Assembly (NCBI RefSeq): GCF_017916475.1
Contig: NZ_JAFMTB010000001.1
Span: 248,001-312,000, forward strand
Reading direction: 5' to 3'
Source: Patulibacter sp. SYSU D01012
Lineage (GTDB): Bacteria; Actinomycetota; Thermoleophilia; Solirubrobacterales; Solirubrobacteraceae
DNA: 64,000 nt
The position numbers and the translations under genes were made by a program. Each line of letters opens with the position of its first letter. Position 1 is the first letter of the stretch. The notes beneath the pieces are model-generated. The model saw only the letters and a list, made by a program, of their open reading frames with translations. It had not been told where the DNA came from and made no database searches. Below are positions 26,630 through 34,815 of the stretch, piece by piece.

Positions 26630-26703
26630 GGCCCACGGCGAGGAGTGGCGCGCGGCGCACCGTCCCATCCGCCCGCGACGCGACGCTGTGTGCGCCCGGT
26701 CAC

Positions 26704-26709
26704 TATGCT
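26704..26709 (+). promoter_or_regulatory. Probable -10 box of metX (TATGCT)
   Basis: TATGCT is a good -10 match. It would place the start of the mRNA near 26716 and give metX a leader of about 195 nt, with an 11-bp hairpin (26744-26754 / 26759-26769) and a short upstream ORF. Confidence 0.45.
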
Positions 26710-26879
26710 GCGCGGCGGGAGAGAGAGCAGGGGCACGGCAACACGCGCGGCGGCGGACGCCGCCGCGCGCGGCTCCTCCGGCTCCTCCCGCCGGTCGCCG
26801 CCGCGACCCCCTCGCCGCCCGCGCCGCGTCCGTCACCACCCGCCGCCCCTCGCCCGCGCCCGCGTGTGAGGATCACGCC

Positions 26880-26915
26880 ATGACCCGCCGCCGTCCCGCG
26901 ACCCGCAACGGATGA
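26880..26915 (+). CDS. Possible 11-codon upstream ORF coupled to metX
   Basis: ATG 26880 with GAGGA nine bases upstream encodes MTRRRPATRNG. The stop TGA overlaps the metX start (ATGA at 26912-26915). metX itself has no good ribosome site, so translation of metX may depend on this short, Arg-rich peptide. Chance occurrence cannot be excluded. Confidence 0.35.
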   Translation: MTRRRPATRNG

Positions 26916-28102
26916 CGCACAGCACCCTCGACCCCGGCGGGCGCGCCGGGTACGCGACCGACCTGGGGCCCGGGCTGGGCCGCACGCACACGCAGCACGC
27001 CCAGCTGTTCACGGCGGACGACCCGCTCGTGCTCGACAACGGCGAGACGCTGGGACCCGTCGAGGTCGCGTACGAGACGTACGGCACGCTGAACGCCGAC
27101 CGCTCCAACGCCATCGTCCTGTGCCACGCCCTCACGGGGGACGCGCACGCCGCCGGCCACCACGGCGATCCCGACCGCCGCGGCTGGTGGGACGTGCTCC
27201 TCGGGCCCGGCCGCACGGTCGACACGGACCGGTGGTTCGTCGTCTGCGCCAACCTGCTCGGCGGCTGCCGCGGGACCACCGGCCCCTCGTCGACGAACCC
27301 GGCCACCGGCGAGCCGTACGGGCTGGACTTCCCCGCCTTCACCGTCGCCGACCTCGTGCGGGTGCAGCGGGCGCTCGTTCGCCACCTGGGCATCGAGCGC
27401 CTGGCCGCCGCGATCGGCGGCTCGCTCGGCGGCATGCAGGTGCTCGAGTGGGCGCTGCAGGCGCCCGAGGAGATCGGCCGGGCGCTCGTCGTCTGCTCCT
27501 CCGCCCGCCTGACGGCGCAGAACATCGCGCTCTCCACCGCGGCGCGGGAGGGCATCCTGCGCGACCCGGACTTCCAGGACGGCCGCTACCTGGGGACGGG
27601 CCGCGTGCCCGCCGCCGGCCTGGCCGCCGCCCGGATGCTCGGGCACGTCACCTACGTCTCCGAGGAGGCGCTGACGGCGAAGTTCGACCGGCGCCGCCGC
27701 GACCCGCAGCGTCCGCCGGCCCGCGACGGCCACGACTGGTTCCGCCCCGATCTCGAGATCGAGCACTACCTGGACTACCAGGCCCGCTCGTTCCTCCAGC
27801 GCTTCGACGCCCTGAGCTACCTGTACCTGACGAAGGTCATGGACGCCTTCGCGCCGTTCGAGCAGCCCGACGCGCCGGACCGCCTCGCGCGCGTGCGCGA
27901 CGCCGGCACCGCGTTCCTGGTCGAGAGCTTCACGAGCGACTGGCGCTTCGGTGCCGAGCACAGCGACCTGATCGCGGACGCGCTGACGTCCGCGGGCATC
28001 CCCGTGCGGCGCGAGAACGTCGCCTCGCCCTGGGGCCACGACTCGTTCCTGCTGCCGATCGCCGCCCACCTGGACGTCATGCGCGGCTTCCTGACGGCGT
28101 GA
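26912..28102 (+). CDS. metX: Homoserine O-acetyltransferase (MetX)
   Basis: 396 residues, alpha/beta-hydrolase fold. It acetylates homoserine with acetyl-CoA to make the substrate of MetY. The family signatures are GPVEVAYETYGTLN, CHALTGDAHAAG, NLLGGCRGTTGPSS and the nucleophile elbow GGSLGGMQ with Ser171. The other triad members are Asp343 (TSDWRF) and His376 (WGHDSFLLP). Length and order of motifs match MetX and not HTS/MetA. The start is an ATGA overlap with an 11-codon upstream ORF. Some MetX-like enzymes use succinyl-CoA, which cannot be ruled out from sequence, but pairing with MetY supports acetyl. Confidence 0.94.
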   Translation: MTHSTLDPGGRAGYATDLGPGLGRTHTQHAQLFTADDPLVLDNGETLGPVEVAYETYGTLNADRSNAIVLCHALTGDAHAAGHHGDPDRRGWWDVLLGPGRTVDTDRWFVVCANLLGGCRGTTGPSSTNPATGEPYGLDFPAFTVADLVRVQRALVRHLGIERLAAAIGGSLGGMQVLEWALQAPEEIGRALVVCSSARLTAQNIALSTAAREGILRDPDFQDGRYLGTGRVPAAGLAAARMLGHVTYVSEEALTAKFDRRRRDPQRPPARDGHDWFRPDLEIEHYLDYQARSFLQRFDALSYLYLTKVMDAFAPFEQPDAPDRLARVRDAGTAFLVESFTSDWRFGAEHSDLIADALTSAGIPVRRENVASPWGHDSFLLPIAAHLDVMRGFLTA

Positions 28103-28209
28103 GCGCCGCGGCGTGCGCTCCCCGCGGCGCCCGGCGCCCGGCGTCCGGCGTCCGGCCCCCGCGGCGGCCGGCGTCCCGCGCCCGCCCGGCCGGCGCGTAG
28201 GGTGCGGCG

Positions 28210-28398
28210 ATGAGCCGCTCCACCCGCGACAGCGTGGTCCGCGCCCTCGGCGTGGTCGCCGTCGTCCTGGTCCTGATCGGCGGCTGGCAGAGCGGCGGCG
28301 ACGGCAACGCCGACTGGGTGCTGTGGATCCTGCTGGCCGTCGTGTGCGTCGTGATCGCGTGGGCGATCGCCCACGGCGCCCCGGACGAGCGGCGCTAG
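28210..28398 (+). CDS. Small membrane protein, 62 aa
   Basis: ATG 28210 with a TAGGGT box (28198-28203) ending 6 nt upstream, so probably leaderless. Two hydrophobic helices (VVRALGVVAVVLVLIGGW and WVLWILLAVVCVVIAWAIA) are joined by a short GGDGNAD loop, with charged residues at both ends. No family is recognised. Its stop lies 8 nt from the end of the convergent ornithine cyclodeaminase-like gene. Confidence 0.7.
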   Translation: MSRSTRDSVVRALGVVAVVLVLIGGWQSGGDGNADWVLWILLAVVCVVIAWAIAHGAPDERR

Positions 28399-28405
28399 TC
28401 GGCCG

Positions 28406-29479
28406 TCACAGCTCCACGGTCTGCGCCTGCACGCGTCCCTCGCGCCACGCCGCGAACGCCGCCAGGCCGATCGCCAGGTCCTGGATCGCCAGGCCCGTCG
28501 AGTCGAAGAGCGTCACCGCGGCGTCGTCCGGGCGTCCCGGCGCGTCGCCGGCGAGGACCGCGCCCAGGTCCGTCACCGCGTCGCGGGTCACGGCGCCCGC
28601 CTCGACCCCCGCGGTCAGCTCGCCGCCGTGGCTGGCCTGCGCCCACTCGTCGCAGAACAGGGCGCACCGGGCCACCGCGTCGACCGTGGCCTCCTGCTTG
28701 CCCGGCCCGTCCGCGCCCAGCATGTTCAGGTGCAGGCCGGGCCGCAGATCCCGGACGTCGACGACCGGCTCGCCGCCCGGCGTGACGCAGCAGACGACGT
28801 CCTGCGCCAGCGCCTCCTCGCGCGATCCGGCCCGCCACGCCGCCCCGCCGCTGTCGCCGCCGGCCGCACCCGCCCTGCCGCCGTCATCTGCCGCGGTGCC
28901 GCCATCGCGCGCGCCCGCGCCGCCTCCGCCCGCGCCGCCCCCGCCCCCGGCCGCGGCGCCCCGGCCCAGCTCGTCCGCCAGCGCCTGCGCCGCCTCGGGC
29001 CGCGGGTCGGCCGCCACGCCGCCGTCGTACCCCACCGCCGCCAGGCACCGGGCCGCCCACGTGCCGTGCAGGCCGGAGCCGACGATCCCGACCGTCCGCG
29101 CCTCCGCCGGCGCCAGCGCCTGCGCGGCCACGGCGGCGACCGCGCCGGTCCGCAGCGCCGTCACCGCGCGGGCGTCGAGCATCGCGAGCGGCACCGACGT
29201 CTCGGCGTCGGACAGCACGACGACGCCCTGCACGGTCGCCAGGCCCTTGGCCGGGTTGCCGGGGAACGACGAGATCCACTTGAGCATCGCCACGCCGTCG
29301 CCGAGGGCCGGCATCGCGCGGAAGTCGCCCGCGGGCGGGGCCTGCAGGTAGACCTTCGACGGCATCGTCCACTCGCCGGCGTGGTGGCGGCGGAACGCGT
29401 CGGCCGTGCGCTGCACCGCCTCCGCGGGACTCACCGCGGCGAGCACCGCGTCGTGGTTCAGGACGGGCACGGTCGGCAT
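28406..29479 (-). CDS. Ornithine cyclodeaminase / mu-crystallin family protein
   Basis: 357 residues. The NAD-binding motif VGIVGSGLHGTWAARCL and the family phrases LLGDG-like PALGDGVAMLKWISSFPGNP, DARAVTALRTGAVAAVA and FDSTGLAIQDLA place it in the ornithine cyclodeaminase/alanine dehydrogenase-like family. Members deaminate amino acids or reduce cyclic imines; the substrate here is unknown. ATG 29479 has TATGCT (minus strand, 29486-29491) 6 nt upstream. Odd feature: between the Rossmann beta-strands there is an insertion of about 45 residues, mostly Gly/Ala (residues about 205-250), encoded by a low-complexity GC stretch near 28860-28970. It is divergent from the next gene by only 27 nt. Confidence 0.85.
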   Translation of the reverse strand: MPTVPVLNHDAVLAAVSPAEAVQRTADAFRRHHAGEWTMPSKVYLQAPPAGDFRAMPALGDGVAMLKWISSFPGNPAKGLATVQGVVVLSDAETSVPLAMLDARAVTALRTGAVAAVAAQALAPAEARTVGIVGSGLHGTWAARCLAAVGYDGGVAADPRPEAAQALADELGRGAAAGGGGGAGGGGAGARDGGTAADDGGRAGAAGGDSGGAAWRAGSREEALAQDVVCCVTPGGEPVVDVRDLRPGLHLNMLGADGPGKQEATVDAVARCALFCDEWAQASHGGELTAGVEAGAVTRDAVTDLGAVLAGDAPGRPDDAAVTLFDSTGLAIQDLAIGLAAFAAWREGRVQAQTVEL

Positions 29480-29506
29480 CGGTCGAGCATAGGTAGCCTT
29501 CCGGCC

Positions 29507-29731
29507 ATGTCCGCCGACCGCCCGCGCATCGACGTCCCGGCCTCGGCCACGCCGCACGAGGCCGCCGCGATCGTCGCCGCCGTCGAGAGCTTCCTCCGCG
29601 ACACCACCGTCGCCGTGGTCCAGGAGGCCCCGCAGGAGAGCGGCTGGGTCCGCGCCGCCCGGCACGAGGCCGTGGGTCGCAGCGCCGCCTGGAGCACCGG
29701 CGGGGACGACCTCGCCGCCTGGGCGCTGTAG
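29507..29731 (+). CDS. Small protein, possible acyl-CoA carboxylase epsilon-like subunit
   Basis: 74 residues. The layout (a short N-terminal strand, TPHEAAAIVAAVESFLRDT helix, linker, then SGWVRAARHEAVGR) resembles small epsilon-type subunits of actinobacterial acyl-CoA carboxylases, which carry a [AT]xEExAA[IL]xAA helix and a short W...R tail. In that role it would bind PccB and the biotin carboxylase chain. It is not adjacent to either pccB (19608) or the biotin carboxylase (40176). TAGCCT (29494-29499) ends 7 nt before the ATG. The ORF is certain enough; the function is a tentative inference. Confidence 0.5.
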   Translation: MSADRPRIDVPASATPHEAAAIVAAVESFLRDTTVAVVQEAPQESGWVRAARHEAVGRSAAWSTGGDDLAAWAL

Positions 29732-29747
29732 CCGCGCCCGTCCAGCC

Positions 29748-30617
29748 CTACGCCAGCGGCCCGAGCCGCGGCACGAGCCCGTACGTGTCGAACGCGCGGA
29801 ACTCGTGGAAGTTCGGGTGCTGCGGGCCGTGGAAGTCGGCCGACCCGGTCGTCAGCAGGCCCAGCCGCTCCGCCTGGGCGTACAGGTGGGACGTCTGCTC
29901 CTCGGTGAACCCGACGTAGAACGCCTCGACGCCGTCGACGCCCAGGCCGGCGAAGCGCTCCAGCGTCACCCGCACCTCGGCGGGATCCGCGACGTCCCAG
30001 AACGGGTGCGCCCACACCGCCACGCCGCCGGCGTCGTGGATGAGCGCCACCGCCTCCTCGATCGACGGGCGCGTCCGCGTGCGGTACGCCGGCGCGCCCT
30101 CGACGAGGTACGCGACGAGCAGGTCGGTCGCCGTGCGCAGGCCCTCCGCCTCGATCCGGCGCGCGTTGAGCGGGTGCCGGAAGGCGGCGGACGCCACGTG
30201 CGGCCGGCCGATCGACAGGCCCTGCGCCCGGCGCGCCTCGATCTCGGCGTCGTCCGTCGCCCAGCCCAGCTCGTGCAGCGCCGCGAGCATCCGCTCGGCC
30301 CGGCCCGCGCGGTCCGCCCGCCACTCCGCCAGCGCCGCGACCAGCGCCGGCGCGCGGTGGTCGACGAGGTACCCGCAGACGTGCAGGTCGGCGTGCAGAC
30401 CGTCGATGACCGAGATCTCGATGCCCGGGATCACCCGGATGTCGCCGATGCGGGCGGCCTCGTCGAGGGCCTCCTGCACCCCGTCGACCGTGTCGTGGTC
30501 CGTCAGGGAGAGCGTCCGCACGCCCGCCAGCCACGCCGCGCGCACGACCTCGGCGGGGCGGAGCGCCCCGTCGCTGGCCGTCGAGTGGGCCTGCAGGTCG
30601 AAGGTCGGCGAGGGCAT
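29748..30617 (-). CDS. PHP-domain phosphoesterase
   Basis: 289 residues with the four PHP metal motifs: DLQAHSTASDG (residues 7-17), SLTDHDTVDG (about 37-46), the GIEIS strand and VWAHPFWD near residue 200, and GSADFHGPQHP near the C-terminus. The order and the inserted helical region (about 100-160) match the YciV/nucleoside-3',5'-bisphosphate phosphatase branch, which removes phosphate from pAp or RNA ends. pAp itself is a by-product of PAPS-dependent reactions. However, the CysH here looks APS-specific, so a link to the nearby sulfur genes is speculative. It is transcribed away from cysJ and the two share a 325-bp intergenic region. Confidence 0.85.
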   Translation of the reverse strand: MPSPTFDLQAHSTASDGALRPAEVVRAAWLAGVRTLSLTDHDTVDGVQEALDEAARIGDIRVIPGIEISVIDGLHADLHVCGYLVDHRAPALVAALAEWRADRAGRAERMLAALHELGWATDDAEIEARRAQGLSIGRPHVASAAFRHPLNARRIEAEGLRTATDLLVAYLVEGAPAYRTRTRPSIEEAVALIHDAGGVAVWAHPFWDVADPAEVRVTLERFAGLGVDGVEAFYVGFTEEQTSHLYAQAERLGLLTTGSADFHGPQHPNFHEFRAFDTYGLVPRLGPLA

Positions 30618-30942
30618 CGCGGCGGTCTCGGCGGGTCGTCACGGCCGGGCACGCGGGCGCCCGGCGGTGCCGAGACGATACGACGCCACCGCGGCCGCCG
30701 TCGGCGCCGCGGCCGCCGATCCCTTCCGATCGCGACTGGGCCCCTTCCGCATGTTCATGGGTCACCCCCGGTGCGAGCGGGAGAATCCCGTCCCCACCGA
30801 CGGATCCGCCCTCGGCCGACCGTCCCGGCCCGCCGACGGACCCAGCCCAATCTGGCAAACTCGGATCGGCTTACGCCCTTTCGCGCCGGCGGTCCGTCGG
30901 ACGAGGCCCGCCGACCGCCCGCCGCGCACCCGGAAGACCACC
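30618..30942. other. Divergent promoter region between the PHP gene and cysJ
   Basis: 325 bp. On the minus strand a TATCGT box (30675-30680) could serve the PHP gene. For cysJ, GAGAATCCCG (30781-30790) resembles the motif at metY and cysH. An AT-richer stretch at about 30850-30875 (CAAACTCGG...GGCTTACGC) may hold the promoter. No gene is seen. Confidence 0.4.
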
Positions 30943-32811
30943 TTGAGCTCCGCCATCCCGACCCTCACGCCCGATCAGCTCGAGCACGTCCAGCGGCTCG
31001 TGGCCACGCTCGACCGCGAGCAGACGATCTGGATGAGCGGGTACTTCGCGGGCCTCGCCGCCCAGGGCGCCGCGCCGGCCGCCGCGGGCGCGGCGCCGAA
31101 CGGCGTCGCCACGACGAACGGCGCGGCCGCGGCCGACGGCGCCGGCGCGCCCGCCGCCCCGGCCCCCGCGCCCGCCACCCGCACGCTCACGGTCCTCTTC
31201 GGCACGGACACGGGCAACGCGAAGGAGCTCGCCGGCGAGCTCGCGCAGGCCGCGCAGGCGCAGGGCGTCGAGGCGCGCGTGGCCGACATGGCCGACTACA
31301 AGCCCCGCGCGCTGAAGGACGAGCAGGACCTGCTCGTCGTCACCGCCACGCACGGCGAGGGGGATCCGCCGCCGAACGCCGTCGGCTTCTTCGAGTTCCT
31401 CGCCGGCCGCAAGGCGCCGAAGCTCGACGGCGTGCGCTTCGGCGTCCTGGCCCTGGGCGACTCGACGTACGAGCACTACTGCTCCGCCGGGCGCGTCCTC
31501 GACGAGCGGCTGGAGGAGCTGGGCGGCGAGCGGCTGCTCGACCGCGTCGACTGCGACGTCGACTACGAGGACGACGCCGCGGCCTGGATCGCCGCCGCCG
31601 CCGAGAAGGTCGCGCCCCAGGCGGGCGCGGCGCCCGCGGGTGGCGCCGCCGTCGCGGCCCCGTCCGCCGCCCCCGGCGCGGAGGCCGCCCCCGCGTACGG
31701 CAAGAAGCGCCCGTTCGCGGCCCCGGTCCTGGACAACGTCGTCCTGACGGGCCGCGGATCGACGAAGGAGACGCGCCACGTCGAGCTCTCCCTCGAGGGC
31801 TCGGGCCTGACGTACGCGCCGGGCGACGCGCTCGGCGTCGTCCCGCTCAACGACCCCGTCCTGGTCGAGACGCTGCTGGGCCAGCTGTCGCTCACGGGCG
31901 ACGAGCCCGTCGCGACGAAGCAGGGCGAGCTGCCGCTCGCGGACGCGCTCACCCGCACCTACGAGATCACCGCCGCGACGCCGCGCTTCCTCGAGGGGTG
32001 GGCCGAGATGAGCGGCGCCGCCGAGCTGCAGGAGGTGCGCGCGGCCGACGCGAAGGCGCGGACGGCGTTCCTGCGCGAGCACCACGTGCTGGACGTCGTG
32101 CGGCGCTTCCCCGTCCCCGGGATCACGGCCGAGCAGCTGATCGCCGGCCTGCGTCCGCTGCAGCCGCGCCTGTACTCCATCGCCTCCAGCCTGGCCGCCG
32201 CGCCCGACGAGGCGCACCTGACGGTCAGCACCGTCCGCTACGACCTGCACGAGACCGGCCGCACCGGCGTCGCCTCCGGCCACCTGGCGCGGCTGATCGA
32301 GGAGGACGCGACCGTCCCCGTGTACGTGCAGGCGAACGAGCACTTCCGCCTGCCGGACGACGACGACACGCCGATCATCATGGTCGGCGCCGGCACCGGC
32401 GTGGCGCCCTACCGCGCGTTCATGCAGGAGCGCGAGGCCCGCGGCGCGTCCGGCCGGTCCTGGCTCGTCTTCGGCGAGCGCAACTTCCGCAGCGACTTCC
32501 TGTACCAGGTCGAGTGGCAGGCGCTGCTCAAGGACGGCGTGCTGACCCGGCTGGACCCCGTGTTCTCGCGGGACCGCGCCGAGAAGACGTACGTGCAGGA
32601 CCGTCTGCGCGAGAAGGGCGCCGACGTGTGGGCGTGGCTGCAGGACGGCGCGCGCCTCTACGTGTGCGGCGACGCCGACAGCATGGCCCCCGGCGTGCGC
32701 GCCGCCCTGCGCGACATCGCCGCGACGCACGGCGGCCTGGACCCCGAGGCCGCCGACGAGTACCTGAACGACCTGCAGCGTGGCCACCGCTACCTGCTCG
32801 ACGTCTACTGA
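30943..32811 (+). CDS. cysJ: NADPH-sulfite reductase flavoprotein (CysJ)
   Basis: 622 residues from TTG 30943, chosen because GGAAG lies about 6 nt upstream. An in-frame ATG at 30751 would add an unlikely Pro/Arg-rich extension. The order matches CysJ: an N-terminal helix (LTPDQLEHVQRLVATLD, SGYFAGLA), an Ala-rich linker, flavodoxin (LFGTDTGNAKELAGEL, TATHGEGDPP, ALGDSTYEHYC), a second Ala linker, then the FAD domain (RLYSIASS, GVASGHLARL) and NADP domain (VGAGTGVAPYRAFMQ, LVFGERNF, YVCGDADSM). It passes electrons from NADPH through FAD and FMN to CysI, 17 nt downstream. The Ala/Pro linkers (residues about 40-80 and 220-250) are longer than usual. Cytoplasmic. Confidence 0.93.
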   Translation: MSSAIPTLTPDQLEHVQRLVATLDREQTIWMSGYFAGLAAQGAAPAAAGAAPNGVATTNGAAAADGAGAPAAPAPAPATRTLTVLFGTDTGNAKELAGELAQAAQAQGVEARVADMADYKPRALKDEQDLLVVTATHGEGDPPPNAVGFFEFLAGRKAPKLDGVRFGVLALGDSTYEHYCSAGRVLDERLEELGGERLLDRVDCDVDYEDDAAAWIAAAAEKVAPQAGAAPAGGAAVAAPSAAPGAEAAPAYGKKRPFAAPVLDNVVLTGRGSTKETRHVELSLEGSGLTYAPGDALGVVPLNDPVLVETLLGQLSLTGDEPVATKQGELPLADALTRTYEITAATPRFLEGWAEMSGAAELQEVRAADAKARTAFLREHHVLDVVRRFPVPGITAEQLIAGLRPLQPRLYSIASSLAAAPDEAHLTVSTVRYDLHETGRTGVASGHLARLIEEDATVPVYVQANEHFRLPDDDDTPIIMVGAGTGVAPYRAFMQEREARGASGRSWLVFGERNFRSDFLYQVEWQALLKDGVLTRLDPVFSRDRAEKTYVQDRLREKGADVWAWLQDGARLYVCGDADSMAPGVRAALRDIAATHGGLDPEAADEYLNDLQRGHRYLLDVY

Positions 32812-32828
32812 TCCCCTTCCCCGGACCC

Positions 32829-34598
32829 ATGGCGACGAAGATGACGAAGGCCAGCCCCGCCGCCCCGGCGGTCGAGATCGACCGCAGCCGCGACATCACC
32901 CAGCCGCTGGAGAAGCTGGCGCCGGAGGAGCGCCTGAAGTTCCACAGCGACTACCTCGCCGGCACGATCGCCGACGACCTCGTCGACGAGATCACGCTCG
33001 CCGTCGACGAGAACAACAACAAGCTCATGAAGTTCCATGGGATCTACCAGCAGGACGACCGCGACCTGCGGGACGAGCGTCGTCAGCAGAAGCTGGAGCC
33101 CCTGTACGCCTTCATGCTCCGCGGGCGCATGCCGGGCGGCGTCTGCACGCCCGAGCAGTGGCTGAAGATCGACGAGCTGGGCCGCGAGCACGGCAACGAG
33201 CAGTTCCGCCTGACCACCCGGCAGACGTTCCAGTTCCACTACCTCAACCGTAACGCGCTGCGCGAGGTGATGGTCGGGCTGCGCGACGTGGGGCTGGACT
33301 CGAAGGCCGCCTGCGGCGACGTCGCCCGCACCGTCATGAGCGGCGTGCACCCGGGGCTGTCGAAGCTGCACAAGCAGGTCTACGAGCAGGCCCGGATCGC
33401 CAGCGACCACGTCATCCACCGGACGAGCGCGTACGAGGAGATCTGGTTCGGCGAGAAGCCGGCCCAGCCGCGCGGCGAGCAGGAGGAGCCGTTCTACGGC
33501 AAGCAGTACATGCCGCGGAAGTTCAAGATCGGCTTCGCGATCCCGCCGAGCAACGACATCGACATCTACAGCCAGGACCTGGGCTTCGTCGCGATCGCCA
33601 GCCGCGGCCGGCTCAAGGGCTTCAACGTCGTCATCGGCGGCGGGATGGGCCGCACGGACCGCGCGCCCGAGACGTACCCGCGGCTGGGCGACGTCATCGG
33701 CTTCATCGAGGTCGACCAGCTCGTCCCGACCCTCGACGCCGTCATGGGCGTGCAGCGCGACTACGGCGACCGCGTCACCCGCTCGCACGCGCGCTTCAAG
33801 TACACGATCGACGACAAGGGCCTCGACTTCGTGAAGGGCGACATCGAGCGCCGCCTGGGCTTCGCGCTCGCGCCGGCGAAGCGGTTCGCCTTCACGTCCA
33901 ACGGCGACCAGCTGGGCTGGACCACCGGCGACGACGGCCTGGAGCACTGCACGCTCTTCGTCGAGAACGGGCGGATCATCAACCGCGGCGAGCACCGCCT
34001 GATGGACGGACTGCGCGAGGTCGCGCGGACGGGCACGTGCGTCTTCCGCCTGACGCCGAACCAGAGCGTGATCGTGTCCGACGTCGCGCCGGCGGACCGC
34101 CCGACGATCGAGGCGATCCTGGCCGAGCACGGGATCGGCACCGCGCCCGCGAAGGGTCGCAGCGCGCTGCGACTGAACTCGATGGCGTGCGTCGCGATGC
34201 CCACGTGCGGCCTGGCGATGGCCGAGAGCGAGCGCTACCTGCCCGACCTGATCACGAGGATCGAGGCGCTGCTCGAGACGCACGGCCTGAGCGAGGAGCC
34301 GATCACCATCCGCATGACGGGCTGCCCGAACGGCTGCGCGCGCCCGTACATCGCCGAGATCGCCCTGACCGGCCGCGCGCCCGGCAAGTACAACCTGTAC
34401 CTGGGCGGCGGCTTCCACGGCCAGCGGCTGAACAAGATGGTCCGCGAGAACGTCGGCGAGGACGTCATCCTGGCGGTGCTCGACGAGACCCTCGGCCGCT
34501 ACGCCGCCGAGCGCGAGCCGGACGAGCGCTTCGGCGACTTCGTCATCCGCGCCGGCATCGCCCCCGAGGTGACGGCGGGGCGGAACTTCAACGACTGA
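32829..34598 (+). CDS. cysI: NADPH-sulfite reductase hemoprotein (CysI)
   Basis: 589 residues. It reduces sulfite to sulfide with six electrons on a coupled 4Fe-4S/siroheme centre. The cluster ligands are visible: Cys454 and Cys460 in CVAMPTCGLA and Cys499 and Cys503 in TGCPNGCARPY. The N-terminal phrases LKFHSDYLAGTIADDL, KFHGIYQQDDRD and LRGRMPGGVCTPEQW and the length (about 570-590) match CysI of the two-subunit NADPH enzyme and not the ferredoxin-dependent SirA usual in many actinobacteria. It follows cysJ by 17 nt, clearly one operon. A repeat array begins about 220 nt after the stop. Confidence 0.95.
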   Translation: MATKMTKASPAAPAVEIDRSRDITQPLEKLAPEERLKFHSDYLAGTIADDLVDEITLAVDENNNKLMKFHGIYQQDDRDLRDERRQQKLEPLYAFMLRGRMPGGVCTPEQWLKIDELGREHGNEQFRLTTRQTFQFHYLNRNALREVMVGLRDVGLDSKAACGDVARTVMSGVHPGLSKLHKQVYEQARIASDHVIHRTSAYEEIWFGEKPAQPRGEQEEPFYGKQYMPRKFKIGFAIPPSNDIDIYSQDLGFVAIASRGRLKGFNVVIGGGMGRTDRAPETYPRLGDVIGFIEVDQLVPTLDAVMGVQRDYGDRVTRSHARFKYTIDDKGLDFVKGDIERRLGFALAPAKRFAFTSNGDQLGWTTGDDGLEHCTLFVENGRIINRGEHRLMDGLREVARTGTCVFRLTPNQSVIVSDVAPADRPTIEAILAEHGIGTAPAKGRSALRLNSMACVAMPTCGLAMAESERYLPDLITRIEALLETHGLSEEPITIRMTGCPNGCARPYIAEIALTGRAPGKYNLYLGGGFHGQRLNKMVRENVGEDVILAVLDETLGRYAAEREPDERFGDFVIRAGIAPEVTAGRNFND

Positions 34599-34815
34599 CA
34601 GGCGGGGCCGGCCGGGTCGGGCGGGGTGGACGGCCGGCCGGGCGGGCGGCCGGGTGCCGGGCGGACGGCCGGCGCGGACGGCCGCGCGCGGGGGGCGACG
34701 CGCGTGGGCTCTGGGGCGGGGCGGCGGACGCGCGCGCGACGGCGGACGGGCGCGGGGCGGCGGACGCGCGCGGGGCGGCGGACGGGCGCGGGCTCTGGGC
34801 CGGGGGGTTCGTGTC

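Noticed and set aside
26688-26711. GTG frame starting CARSLCCAAG upstream of metX, as a cysteine leader peptide
   Set aside because: It starts before the TATGCT box and so would not be transcribed. The frame runs on as low-complexity Arg/Pro.
30751-30942. Alternative ATG that would extend CysJ by 64 residues
   Set aside because: The extension is Pro/Arg-rich and unlike CysJ. The TTG at 30943 has a GGAAG ribosome site and starts the family's usual N-terminus.
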